Below, piece by piece: positions 21,934 to 33,238 of a stretch of DNA of 64,000 bases. A program made the translations under genes and the position numbers. Each line of letters begins with the position of its first letter. Positions within the stretch are counted from its first letter, which is position 1. This stretch comes from Knufia peltigerae (Eukaryota; Ascomycota; Eurotiomycetes; Chaetothyriales; Trichomeriaceae), in the NCBI GenBank assembly GCA_030247855.1, contig JAPDRN010000102.1, positions 1 to 64,000 on the forward strand, read 5' to 3'. The notes beneath the pieces are model-generated. The model did no database searches and was not told the DNA's origin. It was given only the letters and a program-made list of their open reading frames with translations.

Positions 21934-23660
21934 CTAAAAGGTAAGGCCCGGTGCTCTATCAGATCCACCGCAGTCCTCGAGTGGTGGTTCGATGCAGTGA
22001 CGGGTGTCCGTCGAGGGTCAGTCGTGAAGAAGAGTGAAGTTTCAACGCAGGATGGCTTCGAGAATTTCCGTCCGACTCAAGAACGAGGGGAGGTCTTGGT
22101 AAGGCGCGAATGGATTTTGGCACCGGCGGCTGAAACACTCAGGGAGGGGGAAGTGCGCCTATGAGGGTGGTGGTCTACGCTCTTCGGGTGACAGGTCAGG
22201 CTAAGCGAGGGAATGATCGAACGATTCGAAGTTTTGACTGTTGGCAGAAGTGGGTGTCGCGAGATGGAATTTGTGAGCGAGAGAATGTGCAAGAAAATAT
22301 GACGAGAAAGATGAAGAGTAGGTAGTGTCGTAGAAGAGGTACTCCGTGTGCGTAAGGTTGGATAGGTAGCCAATGTCAGCAGTGGAACATCCGAGAGGAA
22401 GAGACCCTGTATAGGAGAACAGGGCCCGGGAATCCGTGTTTTCCCCCATATTTCTTTATGCTCTACTGCGGCCTTTTCTTGATCGACGAGAATACGAATA
22501 TGGGGGCCATGTTTAGCTGGCATTCAATACGGACCCCCAGTAAAAGAGGGAGAGTACTTTCAGCCATGAAGCCAGCCATGAAGCCAGCCCTGTGAGCCCA
22601 TCGGGCTGTGTACTGCACGATCGTGGCTCGCGTATACGAGTATTGGACGAGTCAAAAGGTCCCAACAGAATGGTTGCTGCATGTTTTCCATCCCTCACTT
22701 CCACCATTATCTGCCTCCGTGCTTCGATTCATGTAACGAAATGTGTTTGATGCTTCGGGGGCCGTAACATCATGTTCCCCAGTACGAGTACCTGTGCACT
22801 TTGGTCCTTTTCCTCGTTTTCATCTGCCAATGTTACTTACTACGCCTGTGCCACAATTCTCCCTGCGCCTCACTGTTAAGCACCGTCCCGGTTTTCGGCT
22901 CTCAGGCTGCGCCTCACAGTGAAGGTCCCATGTGACAAGGGGAAATTCCTGCTCGAGCCTCCGTTTTCATTCTCACACTTCGAATTCAATCGGCACCGTT
23001 CACTTTGTCACTGCAGAAGCTATCGAACTTGTTCATTTTGCTACGAACTTGAAGATGACCGCTCTTTCTACGTCAAACTGACACGGGGTCTCAGGTATGA
23101 AGTTGGGGAGACTGCCAAGGTAAAGACTACACTGCACTCAAATAGCAACCACCTCTCTTCCACAATGTTGTGGATATAGGTTGTGGTATGCCGACTACCT
23201 TCATGTCCCATAGGTATAAGTTTGACAACATACAACCATCAGGAGAATGACGGTCTTCGATACGGCAAATTGAAGCATTTGTAGAATCCAGCCTTACGCT
23301 CTCATCTCCAGTGTTCAGGTAGAGAATTCAATCTTGCATTTTCACTTGGAATCCGTCCAGCTTCAAGAAAAAGGGGAGAGTATGTAAAACACCCATGACA
23401 AGTACGGACACCTACCTTCACGTATACCACTGAAGAAACTGTCTCCCAGGTGCAGTGTATCTGTGTTGGTGTCTCAGAAGCCATCCAAGGGGCGTGCAGC
23501 TGAGTCATCTGAAGCGGCGTCCACTTGCGAAACTGCGGGGATCCAGCCTTGTTGTAAATAATTAACTTGGGCTTTGTTTCTCCCTTGAAGGACAAGAATC
23601 TACCTCGTGGCCTCGTCCACCTTCACATTTGTTCAAAGTCCGCGTTCATCTCTCGACATC
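21934..23660. other. Intergenic; probable 5' exon and promoter, otherwise empty
   Basis: The part next to 21934 should contain the missing first exon and promoter of the UPF0658-like gene. A short direct repeat (AGCCATGAAGCC, twice) lies near 22562-22587. The rest, to the ATG at 23661, shows only short frames and no recognisable gene. Confidence 0.4.
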
Positions 23661-24326
23661 ATGCCAGTGAAGAAAGTACCAAGCCCTACTTCAATTGCAC
23701 GAGTTATCATTTCGCCTCCAGCTGTCACCTTAGCCCATTCAACTGCCATCCTCCGACGATTGCAAGCGTTCGGTCCTGTAGCCTCTTTCAACGGGTCGAA
23801 CCTGATAAGAAGACACATGAAACGCTCGTTCAGAAGTGAAGAAGAACAAGAGATTGAGGTTATCTTCTCAGACCCTGGAACTACACAAATAGCCTCGGAT
23901 GCGAGCCCCTTCACCGTCGAGCTTGCGTATGATCTGCCCAACTCCAAGGTCGAAGATCCCTTCAACTTGCGTGGCCTAAGGTCAAGGAGCACACCTCAGC
24001 CTCGAACGATGAAATGTCGTGTTGAGCCATATAATATGCAAGAGTTCAATGGACAGAACGCCCTGTCGAAGGGGTTTGCTCCAAATGTACAAACCAGGCT
24101 GCATCAAAGCCTTCTTGACGTGGAAGCGCTTCCAACCATTGCTCGAGGGCTTGGGGTATTGCATGCCGGTAAACTGGAAATTCTCGATACGGCACATCTC
24201 GTCGAACCTCCCCCTGATCTTATGACCATATATCGGCAGCCTCACGAACAGGCACAACATTCCAACAACGGAGAGAACCAAACGACGGCAACCATATCAA
24301 AACCACATCAATCGACTCGTGAATGA
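23661..24326 (+). CDS. Conserved-looking fungal protein, unknown function
   Basis: A single-exon frame of 221 residues from the ATG at 23661; upstream frame residues lack a better start. The N-terminus (SIARVIISPPAVTL, then a helix with AILRRLQAFGPVASF) suggests a beta-alpha-beta start, as in RRM-like folds, but no RNP motif is visible. The sequence then continues with long non-repetitive stretches (IEVIFSDPGT, FTVELAYDLPNS). The last ~30 residues are Gln/Asn/Thr-rich and probably disordered. Codon use and amino acid composition look like a real gene, and the pattern feels familiar from other mould genomes. I cannot name a family. A mitochondrial or RNA-related role would be guesswork. Confidence 0.6.
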   Translation: MPVKKVPSPTSIARVIISPPAVTLAHSTAILRRLQAFGPVASFNGSNLIRRHMKRSFRSEEEQEIEVIFSDPGTTQIASDASPFTVELAYDLPNSKVEDPFNLRGLRSRSTPQPRTMKCRVEPYNMQEFNGQNALSKGFAPNVQTRLHQSLLDVEALPTIARGLGVLHAGKLEILDTAHLVEPPPDLMTIYRQPHEQAQHSNNGENQTTATISKPHQSTRE

Positions 24327-25289
24327 TTCCTACCAGGGTGAACAATAATTTACCACATGATACGTGGATTCAAAACATTGAAACCTCATTCACTCTACAA
24401 CTTCACAATCCTTCCATTACATCAAAACTGCAGGCGCTGAGTTGTTTGATCGCCAAACATGCTGCGTTCATGGATCCTCTTAAGCTCATACATCATGCCT
24501 GAAGTATCAATTGGTTGCTGCATGAGGTCATCAGCAAGACGCCAGGATTTGCACTTTATCTCTCATCTATCCAGTCGGAAAAAAGGTTGTCAGATCCCCC
24601 CATATCTCCCTCCATCACATATTATGCCCTGCAATGGACAGGTACCTTCTCGCGGTGCCGGGTGTGAGTAACCCTGTGCGACGGGTGAAACCAAATCCTG
24701 TTTTTATATACAAATACCAGCTACGGTGTTGACGTTGGACTTCCTTTGCGGCTACCTAGTCAAGGTCTGTCGATCTCAGTTTCTTCGAACCATTGTTACG
24801 GAGCAAACAAGTACAAAGGCAAAGAGGTCCACCGCCAAAGCGCCCCTCGTCAGCGAAAACGACACCCTTACCGACTTTCTAATGACAAGGTATAGGGTCA
24901 TCGGAAGGCAGACTTGGAATGAGGACGCCATGGAGACGTCTTTTGGTTGTGCCAGATTCTCTTCCAATGGTCAGCAGAACACTTCGTGTCCCGATTTAAC
25001 TACTCAGTCATACTGATATAAACTGCTTTGAGACCTTGGGACTTGGGACACTCTCGGTAACGCATATTTTCTCTGATTTGTCGTGCTTCTTGGTTGCTCA
25101 TGGAATTACCTCTCTTGGGCACCAGTCTCCTCAATCAGGCGCTTCACAACCTTGCTCTCATGGAAAATTTCCTGTTTCTTATCTTCTCGTCTCCTTTATC
25201 ATAACATTACTATGGTCTTATGCTTTTTGACCATCCAATTAGTAAGCTCCAACAATAATAGCAAGCCTACATAATGGATCCCTGGTCGA
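24327..25289. other. Gene-free flank of transposon island
   Basis: No gene recognised. A 96-codon frame at 24726-25016 (+) has no family resemblance that I can see. The sequence leads into decayed retroelement DNA. Confidence 0.4.
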
Positions 25290-26207
25290 TATACAACGCG
25301 CTCAACTATACAACATATATCAGGCATTCGCTTATCCTTCTCTACTTCATCGAGTCCTATGTAAGGGACCGTATCTTTTCGTCGCAGACTATGGTTTCCG
25401 GTCTTGCAACGGCAGGCCCATCCAATACGTTCTTCTCAAAAGCCGGTACCGTTTGAGCTTGTTAACCTCCGGATGCGAGCTTTTCTATACACAAAAGACA
25501 TGCGCGATCAGAGATCCCCTTGCCCGGAACGGCGTAACGCTTGGCTATTCCTATAATTACAATAACCACCTCACGTTCACGCCTCTTTCATCTCGAGCCA
25601 CCTACCTCGCAAAGATCAAGCCCTATCCGCGTCAACATGGCATAGGACATTAGGACATCCAAGCCCGGATGCTATATCACATCTTTTGACTGCAACCGAA
25701 GGCGTAAAGGTGTCAGACAAGGATGATCCATCAACGGGTGGATGTGAGACCTGTATACTTTCAAAATCACAACAACAAATATCTCGCCGCACGCACAACA
25801 GTGAGGAATGGATCGACGCTGTTTTTGGCCGCGTCTCCTTCGATATCGCCCACTTCTCGAAAGGATGGGCTAACGACGCTTACATGAGTCATATATGGGA
25901 CTTCAAAACCCATATGAACTATGTTTATACTCATGTCAGCAAGAACGAAGCCGGAAACATCATTCTAGACTGGTTGAGCCTCGTCAAGAACCGATATCAA
26001 AGCACGCCGTCCTTGCTCAGACTAGACAATGAAACGTCCTTGGGATTTCAGATCGACATTCGCCGCCTAGGTATCACCCTAGAATACTCGGCACCCTATG
26101 CTCCTGCCCAGAATGGCCCTGCGGAACGCGCGGTAGACCTCAGTGCAAAGGTTGCTAGATCCTTACGCAGAGATGCCAACCATCCTGGCTATCTCTGGCC
26201 AGAGTAG
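25290..26207 (+). mobile_element. Decayed Ty1/copia retrotransposon, integrase fragment
   Basis: The open frame to 26207 shows a GAG-pre-integrase zinc site: WH and GH around 25640-25660, then CETC near 25746. The integrase core follows with the three acidic residues in SFDIAHF, LRLDNETS and NGPAERAV. The last two are separated by 32 residues, a few fewer than the usual 35 or so. The frame ends at a stop right after the core. Upstream, from about 25290, family-like peptide pieces are spread over several frames, so this half is broken. I see no reverse transcriptase, RNase H or LTRs nearby. This is a truncated, presumably dead copy. Confidence 0.75.
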
Positions 26208-26254
26208 AGAATTATATATATATATACCTCGAGAAGTAGGTAGGGCAGCTCGCT
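26208..26254. repeat. Short TA run after copia fragment
   Basis: A TATATATATATA run directly follows the copia frame (about 26214-26226). It may mark an insertion or deletion junction. Confidence 0.4.
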
Positions 26255-26512
26255 ATGTGGATTAATGTGAGTCCACAACGTCGACTGCGATTTCAACGAG
26301 CCCAAACTCGGTCTCGTTGTTTGTGTTTTATTCACGACGTGTCCACCAGATGGAAGAGCACGTACCGAATGCTTGTTCGTATTGACGAACTCATGGAAGA
26401 CGTGGTCACCTTCCTTGAGTCTGAGAAATCTGGGAAGGACTCCGCGATTGCCGAACTGTTCTCATTCTCCGATCAGGGAACCACAATCAGAGTCAGGCGC
26501 CGAGCCAGGTAA
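26255..26512 (+). mobile_element. hAT-like transposase fragment
   Basis: An 85-codon frame contains HDVSTRWKSTYRMLVRIDEL. This matches the DVxTRWNSTYxML block of hAT-family DNA transposases. The fragment continues with an acidic helix and then stops. Neither the DDE residues elsewhere nor the C-terminal dimerisation domain is present. It is a relic lying between copia and gypsy pieces. Confidence 0.55.
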
Positions 26513-27139
26513 GTAAACAAACCAAACACCATGTTAGATATTTGGTGCAGATACTGATGCCGAGATAGAAGCTCCCCGAGATTCTGATGTCGCCATCGAG
26601 ACCCCTCAAGGTTCTGAGGTCGAACGTGGCCCCGACATGGATGATGATTCAGGTGGTGAATCAGATGATGAATCAGATGCCCACACCGACGTCGACTCAG
26701 GTCAGTATCGATCCAACATACCAAGACAGATATTGATCCAGGTACTAATCCCGGCTGACAGATTCTGATGATGAATCAAAGCAAATTCGTTATTTTATTG
26801 CTCTTTTGACACCGTCCGAGACACCAACGCGTCGACTCCAAACCCCGGGGGCGAGGTGGTAAGTCCAACCCGGGGACCAGTGGATGGAATGCAATCCAAG
26901 GTCCACAGGCATCTGAGGCAGGGGATAGTCCTGTGACAGATGGAAGGATCCTTTCTTCCCCACCAGAGTTGAGACAGAAGGAGAATCTGGAACAACAGAT
27001 TAAGGACCTACGAAGCTTGGATCCATTCGTAAAGGCTTAACCTTGGATGGCGTCTTTAGACGGAAAGGTCTTAGGTTCGGCCCCTATGAATGGACAATGG
27101 TTAACAAATCTATAGGGAATTATCTAACGTTAGGGACTA
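26513..27139. other. Decayed sequence between transposon fragments
   Basis: No intact gene. Around 26630-26700 (+) a short stretch would encode an acidic SDDESD-type peptide, possibly a relic of the same elements. Frames are broken by many stops. Confidence 0.4.
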
Positions 27140-27520
27140 GTTTATATTCCTAATGACCCGGCGATCAAGGCAGAAATCCTTAGGGTCAATCATGATGATC
27201 CCTAGGTTGGCGGACATTTCGGGCGCACCAGGACGTTTGAAGTAATTTAGCGTTGTTACTGGTGGCCAGGGATGTGAAGGGATGTTCATGAGTATATGGA
27301 TACTTGTGATATATGTCAAAGGATGAAAGTCCCTCGGCATAAACCCTATGGAGAGTTGATGCCTCTTCAACCACCAAAGGAACCATGGCAGAGCATATCT
27401 ATGGACTTCATTGTTGGGCTACCACCGTCTAAGTATACAGAGCAAGTATTTGACTCTAAGTCAACTTGGTCGTCATCGGCTGCCAATCTCACGTCCCGGG
27501 GTTGTCAGTTGTCAAATTGA
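27140..27520 (+). mobile_element. Degenerate Ty3/gypsy integrase fragment
   Basis: One reading frame from 27140 gives the gypsy H2C2 zinc-binding region (NHDDP, GGHFGR, YWWPGM, CDICQRMK) and then the start of the integrase core (PWQSISMDFIVGLPPS). It carries three in-frame stops: TAG at 27203, TAG at 27248, TGA at 27275. At least two replace positions where relatives usually have Gln or Arg, as C-to-T decay (CAG to TAG, CGA to TGA) would produce. The match fades after about 27440. Non-functional. Confidence 0.7.
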
Positions 27521-28157
27521 CCGTCGACGGAGAGAGGGGCACTCCTTGTTACAAACTGATCTCATGTGTGAGCACAAGAGGTGTTTGGTTTGATCGACAA
27601 GGACAAAAAGGAAAAGTGGAAGAATGAATATCAACATAGGTGTTCGGAAGGACAATCAATAAAGAAAACCTTCAAAGAGTTACGCACGGTCACGAAAGAT
27701 CCGGAAGGGATCAGATACATCAGAAGTCGTTTCTAGACGACGAGAGGAGGCAGGATGGCTGATTCTCATATGAGAGTGACAGCTGAAAGAGAGGTGGAAA
27801 ACGCGTCGACAACGTGTCAACCCAACCCTAACCAAGGAACCTCGACTCTTCGAGAGACTCCGAGCAGATACGAAGCTCTCTGAAGACTAGTAGATATCTA
27901 TAACATAGTTAATACTGGTTCATTTCCCAATTTCGTATCGTACCACACCATATCGTTACCGTTCTATTATTTTTTTGCTTTCGAGAAGCATAGTATGTAT
28001 CATTGTTCATTGTTTTTTTTTGATATCAACTTGTCATCATTAGGTGATTAATTACTTGTACACTCGGTACGGGGTAGTCAATACGTTTCCTGGGAATTTC
28101 ATATCTCATAATGTTCATCATACCCGTTACTATTCAATCCGTCGGTTTCTCAACTCA
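27521..28157. other. Probable further retroelement remains, no gene
   Basis: A Lys/Arg/Glu-rich broken frame near 27590-27780 could be a gag remnant, but the similarity is too weak to call. The rest is AT-rich with T-runs near 27970 and 28013. Confidence 0.35.
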
Positions 28158-28164
28158 TCATCCA

Positions 28165-28232
28165 GTTCTCTCTTTCACTCTCTCTCTCGCCCTCTCTGTC
28201 TCTCTCTCTCTGTCTCTCTCTCTGTCTCTCAA
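28165..28232. repeat. CT-rich microsatellite
   Basis: An imperfect (CT)n tract interrupted by CTGTCT units. Confidence 0.85.
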
Positions 28233-28725
28233 AAATATGGTATCGTGAAACGGTCCGTGAGTGAACCAAATATGTGAATAAAGTCTCGACGGGATCAACA
28301 GGTCAAGATCAATATAGCACAAGTGTCGTCGACGAGTCAAGTCGATCCAATCGATCCAGCCATGGAAATTCGCAAGGAGGTGTCGTCGTGTCGTGTCGTG
28401 TCGTATCGGTCCGTGTCATATCATGCCGTCGAAGAAAGGTTTCGGAAAAGGTAGGTAAGCTTTGAGGTACTCTCGTAAATAGGTCCACCGGGTCACGATG
28501 ATCAAATGCCATCACCACAACGAGACAGTCCGACCGTCAATCCTCTGTATCGAGAAGGTTCCCCCTGTGACGCGTTCTGGACGAAGAACTTCCGGAAAGG
28601 TCGTAGGACATTCGATGACACTGGTGGTGACGATGATGATTCATGAAGAAAGGTGCTAGGATGACAAATAGTTGACCCTTTAATTGACAAGGTATCGACG
28701 TCGATTGATGTCGACATGGATGATA

Positions 28726-28772
28726 TGAGAGAGAGAGAGAGAGAGAGTGTGTGTGTGTGTGTGAGTGTGTGT
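28726..28772. repeat. (GA)n followed by (GT)n microsatellite
   Basis: About ten GA units run directly into a GT tract with one GA interruption. Confidence 0.9.
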
Positions 28773-29289
28773 AAAACTCGACCCAACTCTTCCTTCCCTC
28801 CGTCTCTCTCTCTCTCCGTGTCCCGAAACGCCCCCCTCTGTACTTTTTCATTTCACTTCCATTTTACCTCCGGACGGTTTGAGACTCGAACCTCCCCCCC
28901 GCCTCCGGGTTTTTTTCCCTCTCTCTCTCTCTCCCTCCGTCTCGGTTTGTATGATCCAACCGGGTATCCCAAAACGTTTCTCGGGTCTCCATCGCAGGTG
29001 GATCATCCTCAACTAAAGACATCTACCACATCAGTCTCAACCCATCACAGCATCACGTAGGACACGTTTTTTCCCCCTCGATCCGACGTTTGGGGGGAAA
29101 AAAGAAAAGATCGAAAAGAGAACAACAAAAAAAACTCACAGTGGAAGTACCGAGACACTGGCCAATGGAAAGGCCGTCGACCTGACCACGATACGACCTC
29201 GGTGTCTCTGTCCCAAGATGTAATATTCCTATTGATCAGAAGGACTGGGTAAGTCAAATGTCCCCCATTCAAAAACAAAAAAAAAGACT

Positions 29290-29312
29290 TGTGTGTGTGT
29301 GTGTGTGTGTGG
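29290..29312. repeat. (GT)n microsatellite
   Basis: A perfect run of GT dinucleotides of about 22 bp. Confidence 0.9.
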
Positions 29313-30039
29313 TAGAAACCAAACCAAAAAAAGGCGTCAAAGGCGTAAATACGTCCAGATGATGAGACGTTTGACAAACCATGCGCCCATGACTCATAAA
29401 CTTGTTCGTAGGCCACCACCACCACCTCCTCCTCCCTCGCCTCCCCCGTATCGACCACCATGAAACGTCGTGGGTACAGAGGGGCAGGAAGACAAGCAGG
29501 CATCGAACATTAGAGAGAAAATAAAAGAGAAAAGTACAAGGCAGAAAGACAGAAATCCCGCCCACAATCAACATCACCGAGATGAAAACGGGAAACGTGG
29601 AAAAAATCACAAAAAAAATCGATCCTCGTCGTGTTTTGTTTAAAAATCCAAACCCAGACGGCCAGAAGAGATCCCAACATAACCTGTCTCTCGACTCCTT
29701 TTTCCATTCTATCGTTATTGCCTCGATTGGCGCGCGGTTCTAATTTGAAATTCCTTTCATCAAAGGACAAAAGGTATCCCTGAGAAAAGAAGAGAAAGAT
29801 ACCCTCGCCGGTTTATCACTCTTCATGTATAAGTAGAATTCATGTTTCATCTCATCTGGTTGTCACATAGACAAATATAATCGTAAAATAGAAATCACAG
29901 CTGATAACCCACTGTCCCAACACTCGGCAGCCGATCCAAAACGCAAAAACTTTCTTTGTGTGGTATCATAGGTAAAGCACATGTCAAATAAAACGCCGGA
30001 AATCATATGTAAAATGAAAAGCAAAGCAAAGCAAAAAAA

Positions 30040-32013
30040 TCAAGTAAATGGACTCACGCTATGGGTCCTAGGTCCACCAGGCCTATTCCCAGAGCTGTAT
30101 TCGGCCCGATACTCTGGAGGAGGGGCATCTCGTTGTGAAGAGTCATCACCACCACCGCCGCCGCCGCCGCCACGACGCGGCCCGACGACGCCGACTCCGA
30201 TTCCGGTTCCGACTTCATCACTCGTCTCTTCTTCTAGGACCAATCGAGCCATTGAGACCGAATCCTCCAGACTCATGTGTCTCGTTCCACTTCGTAACAT
30301 GGCGGGAGTGGTGGCCGTAGCAGCACCAACAGCAGCAGTGGCCTCTTCGTATCTGGGACTCTCACCGTCCACCACATCACCAATCTCACCACGTAGAGCT
30401 CGAGCTTCGTACAGACCGAATTGAGCCTCGATCTCGGCGGCGATGGCGGCATCCGACTCGTGCAGACGGGCCGGCGGGACGCCACCTTCCGCCGACACCT
30501 GTATCGGGGTCTTGAGCACGACGTGGCTGCTGGCAGGAATGTTGGCGCCCGGGGATCGGAAGCCGAGGTTCAATTCGACACTGTACGTGCGAGAGACGAT
30601 GCAGGTGTGGAAGGTCGGCACAAACACCTTGGGTCTGCTCAAGCCCGTCGCGTGCGGGAGGGCGATGGGGACGAGGACGCTGGCGGTGTAAAAAGGCAAA
30701 TCCCCCCGATAGGCGCCACTGGGTTCGGGGATGATGGACGACGCGCTCGACGTGGAGTACGTGCTGGGTCGCCGCGAGAGGTCCGCAGAGTCCGTGAATG
30801 ATGACGACGATCCCAATGAAGACGACGAACTACAGGATGGTCGGTATCGATTGGATACACAGGGCTCGTGCCGCGTCCACGAGACCGTAGAGAGGTTGCG
30901 CGAACTCAGAGGAATGTTCTCAGGGTACACACCGTGCAAGGTCGACCAGTTGTCGTGCTTGCGGATTTCAGGGAGGAGCTTGAACGGCGCTGCGCCGAAG
31001 AATGTGTAAACCTTGAGTTTCGACGTGATCGAGTCCAGTTGTGGAGGGACATCATCCGGCGTACACGGGTCGAATCGTAGATTGATCGTGGCCATGGAAG
31101 CAACAGGTTCGGTCTGCCGTGTCCGTCGTGGATGCGGCAACCGTAGGCTTTTTGGTTGCGTGGTCTCGGCGGCCAGATAACCTGTCTTGCCGAATTTCAA
31201 CAGCCCTTTCCTGACGGATTTCTCCTTGCGCATGACGTGGTCGCTGTGAGAGTCGTCACCAAGAATCAGCGGCGGTGCTTCGTCGCGCGCAGGTACTATC
31301 CTGATGCGTTCGATCCGGTTGCCGAGTTCGAGGAGTCGGCCGACGGCGTTGGCCTTGGTCACGCGCGCACGCACCGTGTAGCATATCCTCGCCATGTCCG
31401 GGGCCAGATCGTCCATGAGCGTGTGTCCGTCGCCGGAAATGCTGGCGTCTCCGATACTGGGGGGTAATTGGATATGTTCGTGGCGGATCTCTTCATGGTC
31501 GACCTTGTGCGAACAGATGAACGGAAGCAATCGATCGGGTACGACGAATGTGAATGGGATCCTGTACGTCACGTTGGCCTGAAAGACGCTGTCTCCAGGA
31601 AGTAAATACTCGGCAATGGGTTGCTGGACCTTGAGAAATGTATGTCTTCCTGTCGTGCGACCGGTGGTCGGCGCCGTGGTAGCTATCTTTTCGACATAGG
31701 TCGAACTTTGGCCTTCAAACGTGATGGCGAGTTCATCAAACTGGGTGTCCTTTTCAAACTTGACCTCGACATGTCCTTGTATTTCGTCGTGGGTAGAGTA
31801 TGAATGGACGAATTCATCATCTCCGTCCAGTATGATGTCGATTTCGTTCTTTTTGCGAAGTCCGATCGCATTGGCTATGGCCGAGCCTTTTCTTCCTTCC
31901 CGTGTGTTGTTGGTAGGCAGTGACCGAGAGCGCGCCGTGTATGATGGGACCGGAATTGTCGATGAAAGAAAAGAAGGCATCTCGCCAGAGATGATCTGTC
32001 GAGCAGCTGTCAT
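30040..32013 (-). CDS. Arrestin-domain protein with PY motif (ART-like)
   Basis: The ATG at 32013 opens one frame of 657 residues. An arrestin N-terminal domain starts near 55 (EIDIILDGDDEFVHSY) and runs to about 200. The C-terminal arrestin-like sandwich covers about 320-520 (RPKVFVPTFHTCIVSRTYSV). A Ser-rich loop (SSSSSLGSSSS) and a poly-Gly run (about 620) flank it. Near 630 there is PPPEY, a PPxY motif that recruits Rsp5/NEDD4 ubiquitin ligases. Fungal arrestins with this layout direct ubiquitination and endocytosis of plasma-membrane transporters or pH/nutrient receptors; the cargo here is unknown. A GTGAGT donor at 30057 sits seven codons before the stop, so the last residues may be replaced by a spliced exon that I could not find. 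Confidence 0.87.
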   Translation of the reverse strand: MTAARQIISGEMPSFLSSTIPVPSYTARSRSLPTNNTREGRKGSAIANAIGLRKKNEIDIILDGDDEFVHSYSTHDEIQGHVEVKFEKDTQFDELAITFEGQSSTYVEKIATTAPTTGRTTGRHTFLKVQQPIAEYLLPGDSVFQANVTYRIPFTFVVPDRLLPFICSHKVDHEEIRHEHIQLPPSIGDASISGDGHTLMDDLAPDMARICYTVRARVTKANAVGRLLELGNRIERIRIVPARDEAPPLILGDDSHSDHVMRKEKSVRKGLLKFGKTGYLAAETTQPKSLRLPHPRRTRQTEPVASMATINLRFDPCTPDDVPPQLDSITSKLKVYTFFGAAPFKLLPEIRKHDNWSTLHGVYPENIPLSSRNLSTVSWTRHEPCVSNRYRPSCSSSSSLGSSSSFTDSADLSRRPSTYSTSSASSIIPEPSGAYRGDLPFYTASVLVPIALPHATGLSRPKVFVPTFHTCIVSRTYSVELNLGFRSPGANIPASSHVVLKTPIQVSAEGGVPPARLHESDAAIAAEIEAQFGLYEARALRGEIGDVVDGESPRYEEATAAVGAATATTPAMLRSGTRHMSLEDSVSMARLVLEEETSDEVGTGIGVGVVGPRRGGGGGGGGDDSSQRDAPPPEYRAEYSSGNRPGGPRTHSVSPFT

Positions 32014-32508
32014 GACGAAGAGAGAAGGGAAAGGGAAGGAAACCTCCCCTCTCTTCTATTTGGGTTGATGTGTAAGGTTAGAGCGGGATTGATAAAGCTA
32101 GTCGGTCTGGTGATGGCGTCAGGATTGGGCGTCGTGATGGACCAAAGAGGGGTTGATTGACGCCGAGTTTGCGATCCAAACCAGGATTCTGCGGGGATTT
32201 GTGATTGGGATGGGCTGGGATGGACTGGGCTTGAGGTTGGCAGAGGCGGCCGAGGAGGGTGTTGATTGGAAAGGAGATAACGACCCAAGATGCAATTGAA
32301 CGGAAAGTCGGAAAGACCTTCTAGTGAGTTGACTAGATTGGTGTGAGATACGTAGGAGGGAGGTATAGCTTGTGAGTACGAGCCTGTAGGTTAGCACTCG
32401 CTTTGTGTCTTTTTGTGTGTATGGGTTTGTACAGTAGTACAGTGGACGGTAACTGAGAGTAAGTGTTTCTGTCTTCTAGCAATTGAGGTGGGCACCGATA
32501 TGTGTATG

Positions 32509-32530
32509 TATATATATATATATATATATA
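32509..32530. repeat. (TA)n microsatellite
   Basis: About ten TA units upstream of the arrestin gene. Confidence 0.9.
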
Positions 32531-33238
32531 CTCCATACAGTCTTACCATACTACTCGGCGTGGGTACGGAGTACGGAGTGACCACAATACATGCAAGGGA
32601 CATACCCATCTCCAAACAAAAAAGCTGGCAATTGTGACTCCCACAAAATACGCGGGCAGTCAAATCATATGTGTCCATTGACTCGGTGTGGATTGGCCCC
32701 TGTCAAGAACAAACAAGGTCGTCAGAAGGGCGTGGGAGCAAGTGCGAGTACCTACTCTGGGGTCCCGCCAGGGACACAAAGGCCTGGCTTGCTAGAGGAA
32801 GTGAGTCATGCCGCGCGCCAATGCCCCGGTGGATGAGAAGAAAAAACTTGTATCGCACGGATCGCCTAGAGTTGGTAAAAGGTAGACATGGTTAAAGACA
32901 TGACAAGGGCGCCGTATTCGTACTGCTGACCGTGTAAGGTAAGAAAAGGCTACGTACCTACATACACGATATAGCACTCGTAAGAAAAAATAAAATACTG
33001 GGGACACGAGGCCGACCAAGAAGAAAGCACGGGGAGACTAAAGCTGGTCCCTTGTGGATGAGCGCGTATAGTATTACAGCATACAGCAGTCGACTCCGGG
33101 CACTTACAACACCCATCAGAGTTTTGTTTGATCCAAGGCTGTGGCTTTCCGAGTCCATGTGGTGGTGGTCAAAGACAAACTCCCGGCCCATGTAATCGAT
33201 CAAGTATCTCCACTTTGTACGCGCCCTTCAATGTCATT

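Larger units (their letters stand above)
28233..30039. other. Gene-free, microsatellite-rich stretch
   Basis: No gene recognised. It holds (GA)n/(GT)n at 28726-28772, CT runs near 28803-28818 and 28917-28935, (GT)n at 29290-29312, and a short GTCGTGTCGTGTCGT tandem near 28384. The part nearest 30040 is presumably the arrestin gene 3' UTR. Confidence 0.5.

Noticed and set aside
24726..25016. 96-codon plus-strand frame
   Set aside because: No match that I recognise and no splice context.
27590..27780. Possible gypsy gag peptide
   Set aside because: Only a vague Lys/Glu-rich match; too broken to call.
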